Shown: positions 42,675 to 52,213, counted from the first letter of the stretch. The stretch: DNA of 64,000 nt from UBA10908 sp964608965 (GCA_964608965.1 CAZSPZ010000002.1:62001-126000), one strand, 5' to 3'. Numbers and translations: made by a program. Notes: generated by a model not told the origin, from the letters alone.

Positions 42675-43655
42675 TTATGAGATATCCTTTATCGATTGCA
42701 TGTCCCCGTAAAGTTCCATGCCAACCCATTTACTCGTTCCTTCAAAGATTGTGTTTCCGTTTAGATCCTGCAGTTTAAGTGCAATTTCCGCAGTGATGCT
42801 CTCCTCAATTTCCCTGTTCATCAAGCCGTTTTTCGGAGCTTTTAAAATGCCGCCTGTCGAATATTTTGTGGAAAATTCCAAGGCATACTTTCTGTTTTGG
42901 ACCCTTGCTTCTAAAAGGTTTCCGTCAAACTCCATATGCGTAATTCTGCTGCCGTTATATGTGGCAAATTTGTAAAAACCCCTATCCGTCTTCAGAAAAG
43001 AAATCAGACCGCTAAAACTTCTCCCAAGCCAGGGTATACGCGCCACAGAGAACATAAAGCAATCGCCCTGCTGTTCAAAGTGGTTGGCCTGGAGCCATAT
43101 CCAGGAATCCGGAAACGATTTGCCCCAATCTTTTTCTATATAACCCTCTCCACCCGACATGTTGAGCAACTGCCCGTTGACGTTTAAAGAACCGCTGATC
43201 GTGTGGTGAATGTTGACGATGCCATGATAACATTCCATGGACGGCACGAATGAAAACGGCCCCATGATTCCGGGGGATAAAAAAGACCCGGGGTATTTGA
43301 TAATATCTTGGAAACAAAGCTCCCCGCTGATCGGATAAGCCCCATGGTTCAGTTCCAATTTGATGTGATTGTCGGAAAATTCGTTGGCTCCGATTCGAAC
43401 GGAGAAGCTGTCCTTATTCGCGTTAAAATCCTCGTAGGCAAAGCGATGGTATTCGGTTCGCCCGCTGCCTGCATCGATCACCTGTATAAACGCATGCGCA
43501 TCTTCCCGGCTTTTGCCGAGCGCGATACCGGGAATGACAGCCAATATTGTTTTCCGATCCTTGTCGATCAGCTTAAAATACCACCCCTCAAAATAGTTTG
43601 TCTTCTTATTTTTCCCTTGAAATATTTCCGGTCTCCAAACCTTGCCGATTTCCAA
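42675..43655 (-). CDS. Tocopherol cyclase-like (lipocalin-type) protein
   Basis: A 326-residue protein resembling the tocopherol-cyclase-like family. N-terminal 'NYFEGWYFKLID' (about 20-31) and the 'YIEKDWGKSFPDSWIWLQANHF' region (about 161-182) are family hallmarks. Anaerobes do not make tocopherol, so a lipid- or hydrophobic-ligand-binding or hydratase function is more likely. The start is TTG with GGAGG seven bases upstream. It is first in a minus-strand run with the amidohydrolase and DUF1294 genes. Confidence 0.78.
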   Translation of the reverse strand: MEIGKVWRPEIFQGKNKKTNYFEGWYFKLIDKDRKTILAVIPGIALGKSREDAHAFIQVIDAGSGRTEYHRFAYEDFNANKDSFSVRIGANEFSDNHIKLELNHGAYPISGELCFQDIIKYPGSFLSPGIMGPFSFVPSMECYHGIVNIHHTISGSLNVNGQLLNMSGGEGYIEKDWGKSFPDSWIWLQANHFEQQGDCFMFSVARIPWLGRSFSGLISFLKTDRGFYKFATYNGSRITHMEFDGNLLEARVQNRKYALEFSTKYSTGGILKAPKNGLMNREIEESITAEIALKLQDLNGNTIFEGTSKWVGMELYGDMQSIKDIS

Positions 43656-43736
43656 TGAAAATCCTCCGAATCTATTATAATATATGATAAAGTAGTGAAT
43701 GTTATATACTATCTGCCGGAAATGGAAACTGTTGAT

Positions 43737-45224
43737 ATGAACCTTTATCCTTTTATTGCGTTGATTCCGATTCTATGGCTTTTATTGAGCCTTGGTTTTT
43801 TTAAGATTGCTTCTCAATGGGCCACTTTCATCGGCCTTTTTCTTGCCGGACTGCTGGCCTTTTTCGTTTACGATATGCCGTCTTTGGATTTAAGAGATTC
43901 TATTGCGGAAGGATTTTCATTCGCTCTTTTCCCCATCATATGGACAATCGTCTCCGCTCTGTTTGTCTACAATATCACACAAAAGAGCAAAAGCATGGAT
44001 GTAATAAAGCAGATGCTGACGAGCATTTCGCCCGACCGAAGAATTCAGGTGCTCATTTTGGCGTATGCTTTTGGGGGGTTTCTGGAGTCGGTGGCAGGTT
44101 TTGGCACTTCGGTGGCAATTCCGGCCGCGATGATGATTGCGATCGGGTTTCCTCCTTTTAAAGCGGCAGTGCTCTGCTTAATCGCCAATACGGTTCCTGT
44201 GGCTTTTGGTGTTCTTGGCGTTCCGATTATAACATTGGCGCAGGTTACCGGGCTTTCCTTGGAGCATTTAGCCTTGTATACTTCCCTTCAGCTTTTCCCC
44301 TTTGCGGTTGTGCTGCCTTTCATTCTGGTCGCAGTAACAACGGAAAGCGTTTACGGCGCTAAAGGAATTTTGGGAGCCACGTTCTTGTCCGGACTGTTTT
44401 TCGCAGGAGCCCAAACGCTCACCGCTTTGTTTCTTGGACCGGAGCTTGCGGCTGTCATAGGTTCCCTTTTCTCGCTGCTCGCTCTTGTGGTGATATCCGG
44501 ATTCTATAAAAGAAGCGAACAATTTGAGGCATGGATGTTTCCATCGAGTGATGCCATGGATAATTGTGCGCAAGAAATCCCTAAAATTGGACGCGCTGCC
44601 ATGTTGAAAGCGTGGGCGCCCTATCTTTTGATTTTGCTCATGGTTTCCGTCACAAGGTTCTTGGGACTTGGCGGCTTGTTCATTGCAAGCAGCGGGAGCA
44701 TACTTTTCCTGTCGGCAATGATAGGGGGACTTTTTCAAAATCTTTCTTTAAGAGAAATCATGTCGGTTTTCGGTTTTACATTGTATCAAACGAGAAAAAC
44801 AATCATCACCGTTCTTTCCATCGTAGCCATGGCAAAGGTGATGACCTATAGCGGAATGATCGACTCCCTCGCGGTGATGATCGCCTCCTTAAGCGGCGGC
44901 ATGTATCCTTTTATCGCACCCATCATCGGCGCCCTGGGCACATTTGTTACAGGAAGTGACACTTCCTCCAATGTTCTGTTTGGAACGCTGCAAAGTCAGA
45001 CGGCCCTCCAACTGAATTTGAATCCCGAGTGGATGGCTTCTGCCGGAGCCAGCGGCGCAACAGCGGGTAAAATGATATCTCCGCAGAGCATATCGATTGC
45101 CGGAACTGTCACCGGACTGAGCGACCAGGAAGGGAAAATGCTGCGGTATACGTTAAAGTACTGTCTGATTTATGTGGGCGCAATGGGCCTTCTGATTCTG
45201 GCAACCCAGCACCTTATCGGGTAG
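43737..45224 (+). CDS. lctP: L-lactate permease
   Basis: A 495-residue LctP-family lactate/glycolate:proton symporter with 12 or more hydrophobic segments. 'GGFLESVAGFGTSVAIPAAM' (about 106-125) and 'GSDTSSNVLFGTLQ' (about 405-418) are diagnostic. Possible starts are GTG 43695, ATG 43722 and ATG 43737. The last leaves the usual N-terminus and has GGAAATGGA upstream. It stands alone and divergent from the minus-strand genes. A two-component system lies downstream in convergent orientation. Confidence 0.92.
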   Translation: MNLYPFIALIPILWLLLSLGFFKIASQWATFIGLFLAGLLAFFVYDMPSLDLRDSIAEGFSFALFPIIWTIVSALFVYNITQKSKSMDVIKQMLTSISPDRRIQVLILAYAFGGFLESVAGFGTSVAIPAAMMIAIGFPPFKAAVLCLIANTVPVAFGVLGVPIITLAQVTGLSLEHLALYTSLQLFPFAVVLPFILVAVTTESVYGAKGILGATFLSGLFFAGAQTLTALFLGPELAAVIGSLFSLLALVVISGFYKRSEQFEAWMFPSSDAMDNCAQEIPKIGRAAMLKAWAPYLLILLMVSVTRFLGLGGLFIASSGSILFLSAMIGGLFQNLSLREIMSVFGFTLYQTRKTIITVLSIVAMAKVMTYSGMIDSLAVMIASLSGGMYPFIAPIIGALGTFVTGSDTSSNVLFGTLQSQTALQLNLNPEWMASAGASGATAGKMISPQSISIAGTVTGLSDQEGKMLRYTLKYCLIYVGAMGLLILATQHLIG

Positions 45225-45238
45225 CATCCTCGCGTTTG

Positions 45239-46609
45239 CTAAACTTCCGGGTCCATATCCGTGGGAATTTTTATGGTAAATGTACTTCCGGCACCGGCTT
45301 GAGATAAAACGGTCACCTCTCCGCCGATTTGAGCAAGGTTTCCCCGAACGACAAAGAGGCCCAAACCTTCTCCCGTTATTTTGTTCGCATTTCCGCCTCT
45401 GTAATAGGCGTCGAATAAATTTGCCTGATCCTCTTCCGGGATGCCGATGCCGGTATCTTTGATGCTGATTTCCAGGATATTATCCTTCGTTTTATACGAG
45501 ATTTCAACCTTTCCGTTGGACGGAGTAAACTTATAAGCATTGGTCAATATATTGTAGATGGATTGGCTCAACTTATATTTGTCCGTCTTAATTGATACTT
45601 TTTCGTGATTGAGCAGCTGCAAATCGATCTGCTTTTTATCGAACTGTACTTTCAGACCGTTGACAATCTGTTTGATCAACGTGTTGATATCTATTTTTTC
45701 CGGCGCAACGCTCCGGGATTCGACATTCGCATCCAGCATCATGCTCATATTTGCGATAATCGATGTGATGTTTTCAATTTGATCGCCGCAGATGGTGATC
45801 TCCTCGGGCGTCATTTCAATCACGCCGTCTTCGAAGCCTTCCAGATGAGCTTTCAAAATCGTTAAAGGTGTTCTTACCTGATGAACGAGTTCGTCAATCA
45901 GTTGTTTACGCCCAAGCTGCTTTATTCGAAGCTTTGAGTGCAGTGCCTGTAGGCTCTGTTGAATGATGCGGATTTCTTCAATTTTCGACAGCTTGATATC
46001 CGATTGATCGCCAAGGTCGATCGACACAGCCAGAGAGGCCGCGTTTGTAAGATCCCTGCTCATTTTTTTGCTGATCCATACACCGATGGAGATAAGGATA
46101 ATCAGAACAATTCCAAAAGAAAGAACGCTGTTTCGTATCAGGGAGCCCTTAAACATGGTAGAAACAACGGAATTATTCAACGAGGAATATCGCGTAATAT
46201 TGAGCGTGCCGATGACCGTTCCATTCTCGACAATTTCAAAGCTGTCCACCTCTTCGAATGTCGAATTCATTCTGGCTTTCATTTTGTCGCCCATCATTCC
46301 GTGCATCAAATTTTCTCTGTTTTCCGCTAACGCCAAAAGCTGGCCGTTGGCATCGTAAAGTTTAATGCTGCGAATCGGATCATCCAGATGCGACTCAAAT
46401 TGAACACTCAACGCCTGGCCGGAAAAATCGCCGTCGGTAAGCGCATGCAAGGCCAACTCTTGAATCTGGATTGCGTGATTGTCGTAACTTTCAGCGGTAT
46501 AAGATAAGAAATATCGATTGATCATCGATGTGAGCAGAAACGTATTGATGAATACGGCCAAAACAGCCGTTAGGGTCAGCACAAAGAGCCACTGTCGTCT
46601 TATTGTCAA
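45239..46609 (-). CDS. Sensor histidine kinase
   Basis: A 456-residue membrane kinase. TM1 is at about 7-30, an extracellular sensor region at about 31-160, TM2 at about 161-180, then a HAMP-like linker, HisKA with His243 in 'LVHQVRTPLT', and HATPase with 'DTGIGIP' and 'GEGLGL'. It starts with TTG overlapping the response regulator stop by four bases, with GGGAGG upstream. The signal is unknown; the adjacent SHOCT protein may be a target or partner. Confidence 0.9.
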   Translation of the reverse strand: MTIRRQWLFVLTLTAVLAVFINTFLLTSMINRYFLSYTAESYDNHAIQIQELALHALTDGDFSGQALSVQFESHLDDPIRSIKLYDANGQLLALAENRENLMHGMMGDKMKARMNSTFEEVDSFEIVENGTVIGTLNITRYSSLNNSVVSTMFKGSLIRNSVLSFGIVLIILISIGVWISKKMSRDLTNAASLAVSIDLGDQSDIKLSKIEEIRIIQQSLQALHSKLRIKQLGRKQLIDELVHQVRTPLTILKAHLEGFEDGVIEMTPEEITICGDQIENITSIIANMSMMLDANVESRSVAPEKIDINTLIKQIVNGLKVQFDKKQIDLQLLNHEKVSIKTDKYKLSQSIYNILTNAYKFTPSNGKVEISYKTKDNILEISIKDTGIGIPEEDQANLFDAYYRGGNANKITGEGLGLFVVRGNLAQIGGEVTVLSQAGAGSTFTIKIPTDMDPEV

Positions 46610-47292
46610 TTTTGAGCGCCTCCCAACGTATAACCTGCACCGTATTTCGTGAGTAAAAGTTTTGGATTTTTAGGATCGTCTTCTATTTTTTGACGGATCC
46701 TTTTAATAGAGCTGTCCACATTCCGATCGTACCCGTCGTACTCGTTCCCGTATGCTGTTTCTATCAATTGTTCGCGGCTTAAAACCTGCCCCTGATATTT
46801 GAATAGCGCGTGCAGCAAACTGAATTCTGCTGCGGTAATCGGAATTTCCACAGAATTTTTATAGAGCTTCATACTTTTTATATGCAGGCTCAGGTCAGCA
46901 CATTTATAAGTGATTTCGTCTGAATTGTTATATACGCGTTTTATCAGAGCATTTACACGCCGCATAAGCTCTTTAACGCTAAAGGGCTTCGTGACATAGT
47001 CGTCTGCGCCTATGTCAAAGCCCTTTAATTTGTCTATTTCTTCTTGTCTTGCCGTGAGCATGATAATGGGAATATCTGATATTTTGCGGATTTCCGCAAG
47101 CACATTAAACCCGTCTATGCCGGGCATCATGATATCAAGAAGGGCAAGGTGAATTTTCTTGTTGTTAAAAATATCGAGGGCTTCGAAGCCGTCTTTGGCT
47201 ACCAAAGGAACATAACCTTCGTTGTCCAGATATTTTGCAACGATACTACTGATATCCGGTTGATCTTCGACCACTAAAACATTGTATATCAT
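46606..47292 (-). CDS. OmpR-family response regulator
   Basis: A 228-residue regulator with phospho-acceptor Asp53 ('LLDIMMPG'), 'KPFS' near 104, and a C-terminal winged helix ending in 'KYGAGYTLGG'. The ATG at 47292 has GAGGTGA upstream; a GTG three codons earlier lies within that site. It is translationally coupled to the kinase gene. Confidence 0.9.
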   Translation of the reverse strand: MIYNVLVVEDQPDISSIVAKYLDNEGYVPLVAKDGFEALDIFNNKKIHLALLDIMMPGIDGFNVLAEIRKISDIPIIMLTARQEEIDKLKGFDIGADDYVTKPFSVKELMRRVNALIKRVYNNSDEITYKCADLSLHIKSMKLYKNSVEIPITAAEFSLLHALFKYQGQVLSREQLIETAYGNEYDGYDRNVDSSIKRIRQKIEDDPKNPKLLLTKYGAGYTLGGAQN

Positions 47293-47355
47293 GTATCTCA
47301 CCTCGCCCTTATTCTACTACACAGGCTTATTGCCTGTCCAATTTTTCGTGCGAGT

Positions 47356-47625
47356 CTATTTGCTTTTTAAAACACGTTTCATTTTGGTGTACTCTTCTTC
47401 CGTCAACTCGCCTTTTACAAAGCGCTCATTCAGAAGTTCCATTTCTACGCCGGTAGAGTTATTCTGATTGGACTTTTTCATAAAGTGGACGATAGCGATC
47501 ACGCCAAGAACGATCAGCACAAGGCCAAGGCCCATCATCGGCATTCCAAATCTTCCGCAACCCAAAGCGTTTGCTCCATATCCGGAAGCTCCGGCAAGCA
47601 TGCCCATTCCTCTTGCATACATCAT
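47356..47625 (-). CDS. SHOCT-domain membrane protein
   Basis: An 89-residue protein: a Gly/Met-rich N-terminus, one transmembrane helix (about 28-50), and a C-terminal SHOCT motif 'LLNERFVKGELTEEEYTKMK' (about 65-84). Such short SHOCT proteins are often encoded by two-component-regulated or stress operons. It is upstream of, and in line with, the response regulator gene (63-bp gap). TAGGAGG precedes the ATG. The 287 bp between it and the divergent transducer gene contain no recognised element apart from AT-rich promoter-like sequence. Confidence 0.82.
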   Translation of the reverse strand: MMYARGMGMLAGASGYGANALGCGRFGMPMMGLGLVLIVLGVIAIVHFMKKSNQNNSTGVEMELLNERFVKGELTEEEYTKMKRVLKSK

Positions 47626-47912
47626 AATCTATACCTCCTAAAGTATATTCGATAACATTTGATTTAACCTCTTTGATGGCTCTATTATCGAATGGAATTA
47701 TGGCAGAATTATGATTGTATAAATTATTTTTAAAGGGAATTCAATTTCTTTTGCCAAGCTGCAGCGGGTATTTCCAGAAGTTTTACAAAAAAAGCAAAAC
47801 AAGGCATTGATAAGCACTCTGTTTGGAAGTAAACTAAAACCATGTGTGCGATATATGTTAACGAATACAAAAAGTCAGTTGATTATTACCAAGAAGAAGA
47901 AAGAAGGGAAAT

Positions 47913-48734
47913 ATGATTGCCGGAAATGAAATGCTCGAACACTTATTAGCTATTGCCCCTCATCTTAAAGATATATGCGGAAAGGATATGGTGGTGTGGG
48001 TTTCCGACACGGACGACCTGCTTGGCTATTATCCCGGACACAAACTGGACATCGTATCAGACGGCAAGATCGCCGAAGACTCTCCCATGAAGATTTGCAT
48101 GAGAAAAAGGGAAACATACCGCTGCGAAGAAAAAGTGGGAACCCTCGGTATGGTGGTCAAGATCGTCAATAATCCGGTGTTTGACAATAAAAGAAACTTA
48201 ATCGGTTGCGTCGCCGTTGGCACCAGCCTTGATCTTGAAAATCACGTCAGCAGCGTGGCGCAGACCGTTAATAATGCCGTAGAAAATATAGGTACTTCCA
48301 TTACGGGGTTAGCCGATTCCGCAGCGCAAATTCGAAGCGACGAAGAAAAATTGCGCGGCAATATCAACGAAATCAACGAAATGACAACAAAAATCGGTAA
48401 AGTTCTGGCGCAAACGAAATTGATTTCCAAGCAGACGAACCTACTGAGCATGAATGCTGCCATCGAAGCCTCCAGAGCCGGCGTTTACGGTGCGGGCTTT
48501 GGCGTCGTGGCCGACGAGATTCGCAAGCTCGCGATGGAATCCATGGAAATCGCCCAAAACATCGATGATCTCTTAGTACAGATTCAACAAGTCAATGTAG
48601 ATACGCTGAAAAGCTCCGACCAGGCTTTCTCTGCAACGCAGGAGCAGGTTTTGGAAACTGAGAAGACAAAGAAGCAGATTGCAGAACTCAAAAGCATTTC
48701 CGACGAGCTCAAAGTGATTGCACGAGATCTTTAG
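47913..48734 (+). CDS. Soluble methyl-accepting chemotaxis-type transducer
   Basis: A 273-residue protein without a membrane segment. Residues about 1-115 form a PAS-like sensor ('VGTLGMVVKIVNNPVFD', 'LIGCVAVGTSLD'). Residues about 120-273 are a short MCP signalling hairpin with 'TNLLSMNAAIEASRAG' (about 171-186) and 'GFGVVADEIRKLA' (about 190-202). The hairpin is shorter than in full chemoreceptors. Two Cys (about 58 and 68) may bind metal or sense redox. No che genes are in the window, so it may serve non-motility signalling. Confidence 0.83.
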   Translation: MIAGNEMLEHLLAIAPHLKDICGKDMVVWVSDTDDLLGYYPGHKLDIVSDGKIAEDSPMKICMRKRETYRCEEKVGTLGMVVKIVNNPVFDNKRNLIGCVAVGTSLDLENHVSSVAQTVNNAVENIGTSITGLADSAAQIRSDEEKLRGNINEINEMTTKIGKVLAQTKLISKQTNLLSMNAAIEASRAGVYGAGFGVVADEIRKLAMESMEIAQNIDDLLVQIQQVNVDTLKSSDQAFSATQEQVLETEKTKKQIAELKSISDELKVIARDL

Positions 48735-48788
48735 AACATCAAAAGGGATAAAGATATAAATGAACGCGGTTCGACAGAAGGTGGCGAA

Positions 48789-49664
48789 ATGAAGTTTACG
48801 AAGATGGAAAGCGCCGGCAACGACTTTATTGTTATAGATAACAGAGTGTCGCACTTGCCTTCGGAGCAGCTTGCCCAGATTGCCAAAGAACTGTGTCAAA
48901 GGAGAACTTCCATCGGCGCGGATGCATTGATTGCGATCGAGGCTTCGGAAGCGACCGCAGAGCTTAGAATAAGGATGGTCAACGCAGACGGAAGCAACCT
49001 TCCGATGTGCTCCAACGGCATGCGATGTGTTGCCAGATATGCATTCGAGCATCATTTGGCAGAAGCCGATATGAGCATCGAGTCGTGCGGAAAGCATGTG
49101 AATGTTTGGAAGACCGGCGAGCACTGCTACAAAATGCAGCTGGATCCTCCCGATTTGGTAGAGTTGGGCAATATATGGAATACAGGGGATGACGGAACGG
49201 CTTATGCCTATCTCGAGTTCGGGGGTATGCCCCATGCCGTCATAAAGTATAAAGGCCTGACGGTTCAAGATGTTCAAAACGAGCGATTGAGTACGATTGC
49301 AAAAAGCTTACGATACAGCGAACGATATCCCAAGGGCGTCAATGTCAACTTTTATGACAGCGTAAAAGACGGCGAAGCAACTGTTATCACCTACGAAAGA
49401 GGCGCGGAAACCTTTACACCCTCTTGCGGGATCGGTGCCGGAGCGACGGCCATGGTGATGATGCTTCAAAACGAGACAACATCCAAGCAACTGAAGATCC
49501 ATGTTCCCATGGGAGAATATTTGATAGAAGTCGACCTGAATCAGGAAAATCGCAAAGTGAACTGTTTGTATTTATCGGGAGATACCAGGATGATTGCAGA
49601 AGGCAAAACAATAGATGATCAACCAGGAGGAAAGAATGAAAGTAACCATTTTATGCGACAATAA
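48789..49664 (+). CDS. dapF: DapF-like diaminopimelate epimerase (divergent)
   Basis: A 291-residue DapF-fold isomerase. Normal features include 'SAGNDFIVID' (8-17), 'NADGS' (65-69) and 'GGMPHAV' (145-151). Catalytic Cys74 lies in 'MCSNGMRC' instead of the usual 'MCGNGxRC'. Cys213 lies in 'SCGIGAGA' instead of 'ACGTGA'/'ACGSGA', with two extra residues before it. It interconverts LL- and meso-diaminopimelate if canonical; the substitutions near the carboxylate-binding loop make a paralogous amino-acid epimerase possible. No lysine-pathway genes are nearby. It overlaps the next gene by 29 bases. Confidence 0.8.
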   Translation: MKFTKMESAGNDFIVIDNRVSHLPSEQLAQIAKELCQRRTSIGADALIAIEASEATAELRIRMVNADGSNLPMCSNGMRCVARYAFEHHLAEADMSIESCGKHVNVWKTGEHCYKMQLDPPDLVELGNIWNTGDDGTAYAYLEFGGMPHAVIKYKGLTVQDVQNERLSTIAKSLRYSERYPKGVNVNFYDSVKDGEATVITYERGAETFTPSCGIGAGATAMVMMLQNETTSKQLKIHVPMGEYLIEVDLNQENRKVNCLYLSGDTRMIAEGKTIDDQPGGKNESNHFMRQ

Positions 49665-50463
49665 TACGACGATCGATCGTTATTTTTACGCAGAGCCGGG
49701 CTTTTCCGCGCTTATCGAAGAGGGCAATCAAACCATCCTGCTCGATACCGGATATTCCGATATTTTTATTCACAACGCCCAATTGTTGGGATTTGATTTA
49801 AAAGAGATTGACACCCTTGTATTTTCTCACGGACACGATGATCATACCGGCGGGCTCGCTTCTCTTCTGAAATATTATGAGGCCACTCAAATGAAGAGAA
49901 AGGTCGATTTGATTGCACACGAAAAAACGTTTGAATCAAAGATCAGCAACGGAAGAGAAATAGGTCTGAATTTAAGAGAGAGCGCATTGGAAGCCTATTT
50001 TCTGACAAAGAAAGTCAACGGGCCCTACAGCATCACAGAAAAACTGATTTACCTTGGAGAAATCCCAAGGACTAATCAGTTTGAAAACAAGATCACTTTC
50101 GGTGTCACAAAAGGCGCGACCGAAGAATTCGAACCCGATCATATCATGGACGATACGTCCCTTGCTTACAAAACCGAAGAGGGCATTGTAATTGTTACGG
50201 GATGCTGCCACGCCGGGATTTGCAATACGATCGAGTATGCGAAAAAAATCTGTGGAGACGATCGGATCGTCGATGTAATCGGAGGCTTCCACTTGCTGGA
50301 TGTAGACCCGGCGGTCATGGCCCAAATACTGGAGTATTTGTCCCGGCAGAAAATTTCTGCCATGCATCCCTGCCATTGTACAGATTTAAAAGCTAAAATC
50401 AATCTCTCGCGCGTCGTCGAGGTAAAAGATCTCGGCGTCGGAGATAGTTTCGAATATATTTAG
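49636..50463 (+). CDS. Metallo-beta-lactamase-fold hydrolase
   Basis: A 275-residue MBL-fold protein of the group resembling methanopterin-biosynthesis-associated or 7,8-dihydropterin-type hydrolases. The zinc site has 'SHGHDDHTGG' (about 65-74), 'GCCHAGICN' (about 193-201), and 'GGFHL' (about 221-225). CCAGGAGG lies six bases before the ATG, within the end of the dapF-like gene. The natural substrate is unknown. Confidence 0.88.
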   Translation: MKVTILCDNNTTIDRYFYAEPGFSALIEEGNQTILLDTGYSDIFIHNAQLLGFDLKEIDTLVFSHGHDDHTGGLASLLKYYEATQMKRKVDLIAHEKTFESKISNGREIGLNLRESALEAYFLTKKVNGPYSITEKLIYLGEIPRTNQFENKITFGVTKGATEEFEPDHIMDDTSLAYKTEEGIVIVTGCCHAGICNTIEYAKKICGDDRIVDVIGGFHLLDVDPAVMAQILEYLSRQKISAMHPCHCTDLKAKINLSRVVEVKDLGVGDSFEYI

Positions 50464-50503
50464 GATTATGTAAAAATAGAACAGGCAATTTGTTGGAGTG
50501 TAG

Positions 50504-50752
50504 TCGAAAGAAAGTTCAGGCGATCCATTGAAGGCAAAGCAGCTTACATCGTCGTATTTGGTCGTGCCAGGCGCCCGGCCGCTTATCGATTGGGTGAACT
50601 GCGCCCTGATGGATGTGGAAGAGAATATAAAAGAAAAAATGGAGCATCCGTTCCCTGCTGGGGAATGGGTGTTTTTTGTTTTGGCGAGGAGAAAATATAA
50701 TCTGTTTGAGCCGTATGTGCAGAATAGACTAATTTTTGAACATTCCGAATAG
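50504..50752 (+). pseudogene. Open frame without proper start, possible gene fragment
   Basis: The frame is open from 50504 with no ATG or ribosome binding site near its beginning. It reads about 82 residues including 'DWVNCALMDVEENI' and 'PAGEWVFFVLARRKYNLFEPYV', with composition like real protein. It may be the 3' end of a lost gene at the border of the accessory stretch. I do not recognise it. Confidence 0.3.
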
Positions 50753-50808
50753 GAATAAAAAACTAGCATTTTGCCATTCGCAATGTATGAAAAAATGTGG
50801 TGAAAGAG

Positions 50809-51366
50809 ATGAAAATGATAATTCCAGGTAGGTCTGTTCGTATAACGATTCAGATTGATACAAATCGAATTAATGCAAGAAAAAAATCAGAATGGATGAA
50901 CCAACTAGAAAAATGGCATGAAGATGAAGTTATTATCTTAGAGATGTCTTTAGTTGCGCATAAAGAAGCTTGTGCCGGTAGTGATTTGCGCAGGAAAAAA
51001 GCAATTGGATATATATATTCCGAGACATGTGCAAGAACCACCGAAGAGCAAGATTTATTGGGGAAAATAGAGAGCATTTTATTCCCTATCGGAGCAAAAA
51101 CAGAGAATGGAAAGAACGATATTGAGATCGTTTTCAATTCCTGGAAATATGCAGATCTATTAGTTACAGATGATGGAGGATCAAAAAGGCAGCCAGGAGG
51201 TATTCTCGGTAATGCAAAAGCACTTGCGGAGATTGGGATTATAGTAATGAGAGATTGTGAAGCCGTTGATTATATTAAGAATTTAATTAAGAAAAGAGAT
51301 GAAAACACAATAAAAATTTGCGAGAATGGAGGATATCCAATCCCAGATTGGGTTGGAAAAGATTAA
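50809..51366 (+). CDS. PIN-like domain protein
   Basis: A 185-residue protein. 'IQIDTNRINARKK' (about residues 13-25), an acidic 'EMSLVAHKEA' and a late 'LLVTDDGGSKR' (about 121-131) fit the spaced acidic residues of PIN-type ribonucleases, with 'LGNAKALAEIGIIVM' like the PIN C-terminal part. No antitoxin-like partner gene lies beside it. The gene is clearly AT-richer than its neighbours upstream, consistent with acquisition. An in-frame GTG start twelve bases earlier is possible. Confidence 0.6.
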   Translation: MKMIIPGRSVRITIQIDTNRINARKKSEWMNQLEKWHEDEVIILEMSLVAHKEACAGSDLRRKKAIGYIYSETCARTTEEQDLLGKIESILFPIGAKTENGKNDIEIVFNSWKYADLLVTDDGGSKRQPGGILGNAKALAEIGIIVMRDCEAVDYIKNLIKKRDENTIKICENGGYPIPDWVGKD

Positions 51367-51536
51367 TTATATAAACGATAGAAAAGTACTCATGCAGACT
51401 GTACATTGTGAAGTGTTGGCGTCCGAGTTATAGTTCTTTAGCATTGTTAAATCGTCTTACAGAATATTAAGAAGCACCTCTCTACGCATCGCAACAGCTT
51501 TATATCACAGCAAGTTAGTAACACACGGAGGCCTCA

Positions 51537-52196
51537 ATGGAAAATCTAATAATCAGAAACGAAACTGAAAAGGACCATTCCATCGTCGAAAAAATGACCC
51601 GGGAGGCGTTCTGGAATTTGTATGTTCCCGGATGCGACGAGCATTATCTGGTCCATACAATGCGAAGCCACGAAGATTTTATTCCGGAGCTGGATTTTGT
51701 CGCGGAAATCGACGGTAAAATCGTTGGCAATGTAATGTACACGAAAGCTAAATTGATCGACGAAGCGGGCAGCGAGAAAGCGATTCTGACCTTTGGTCCC
51801 CTATGCGTACTGCCCGAATATCAGCGAAAGGGAATTGGCAAGGAGTTGCTTCGGGTTTCGTTCGAGAAGGCGCTGGAAATGGGCTACGATGCGATTGTCA
51901 TTTTCGGAAACCCCGGCAATTATGTTGCTCGAGGCTTTAAGAGCTGCATCAGATTTAATATTTGCCTGGAAGGTGAAGTTTTCCCCTCTGCGATGCTGGT
52001 CAAAGAGTTGAAACCCGATGTCTTCAACGGAAAGAGATGGTACTATAAGGATAGTCCTGTTTATCATTCCGACCAAAACCAGGTCGAGGAATATGATAAG
52101 CGCTTTCCGACCAAAGAGAAAAAATATCAACTATGCCAGGAAGAATTCTACATTCTCAGTCATTCAACGATTTCATCCGACTCAACAACAGCTTAA
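51537..52196 (+). CDS. GNAT-family N-acetyltransferase
   Basis: A 219-residue acetyltransferase. The acetyl-CoA loop is 'LPEYQRKGIGKELL' (about 91-104), preceded by 'IVGNVMYTKA' and 'TFGPLCVLPE'; 'GYDAIVIFGNPGNYVARGF' follows. The acceptor is unknown. Its composition is closer to the core genome than that of the PIN gene. CACGGAGGCC precedes the ATG. About 170 bp of upstream non-coding DNA show no clear element. Confidence 0.87.
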   Translation: MENLIIRNETEKDHSIVEKMTREAFWNLYVPGCDEHYLVHTMRSHEDFIPELDFVAEIDGKIVGNVMYTKAKLIDEAGSEKAILTFGPLCVLPEYQRKGIGKELLRVSFEKALEMGYDAIVIFGNPGNYVARGFKSCIRFNICLEGEVFPSAMLVKELKPDVFNGKRWYYKDSPVYHSDQNQVEEYDKRFPTKEKKYQLCQEEFYILSHSTISSDSTTA

Positions 52197-52213
52197 ATAA
52201 AAGAGGAACCACT

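Noticed and set aside
43695..43736. Upstream GTG start for the lactate permease
   Set aside because: It has no ribosome binding site, and the extra 14 residues are not part of the family N-terminus; the ATG at 43737 fits better, though not proven.
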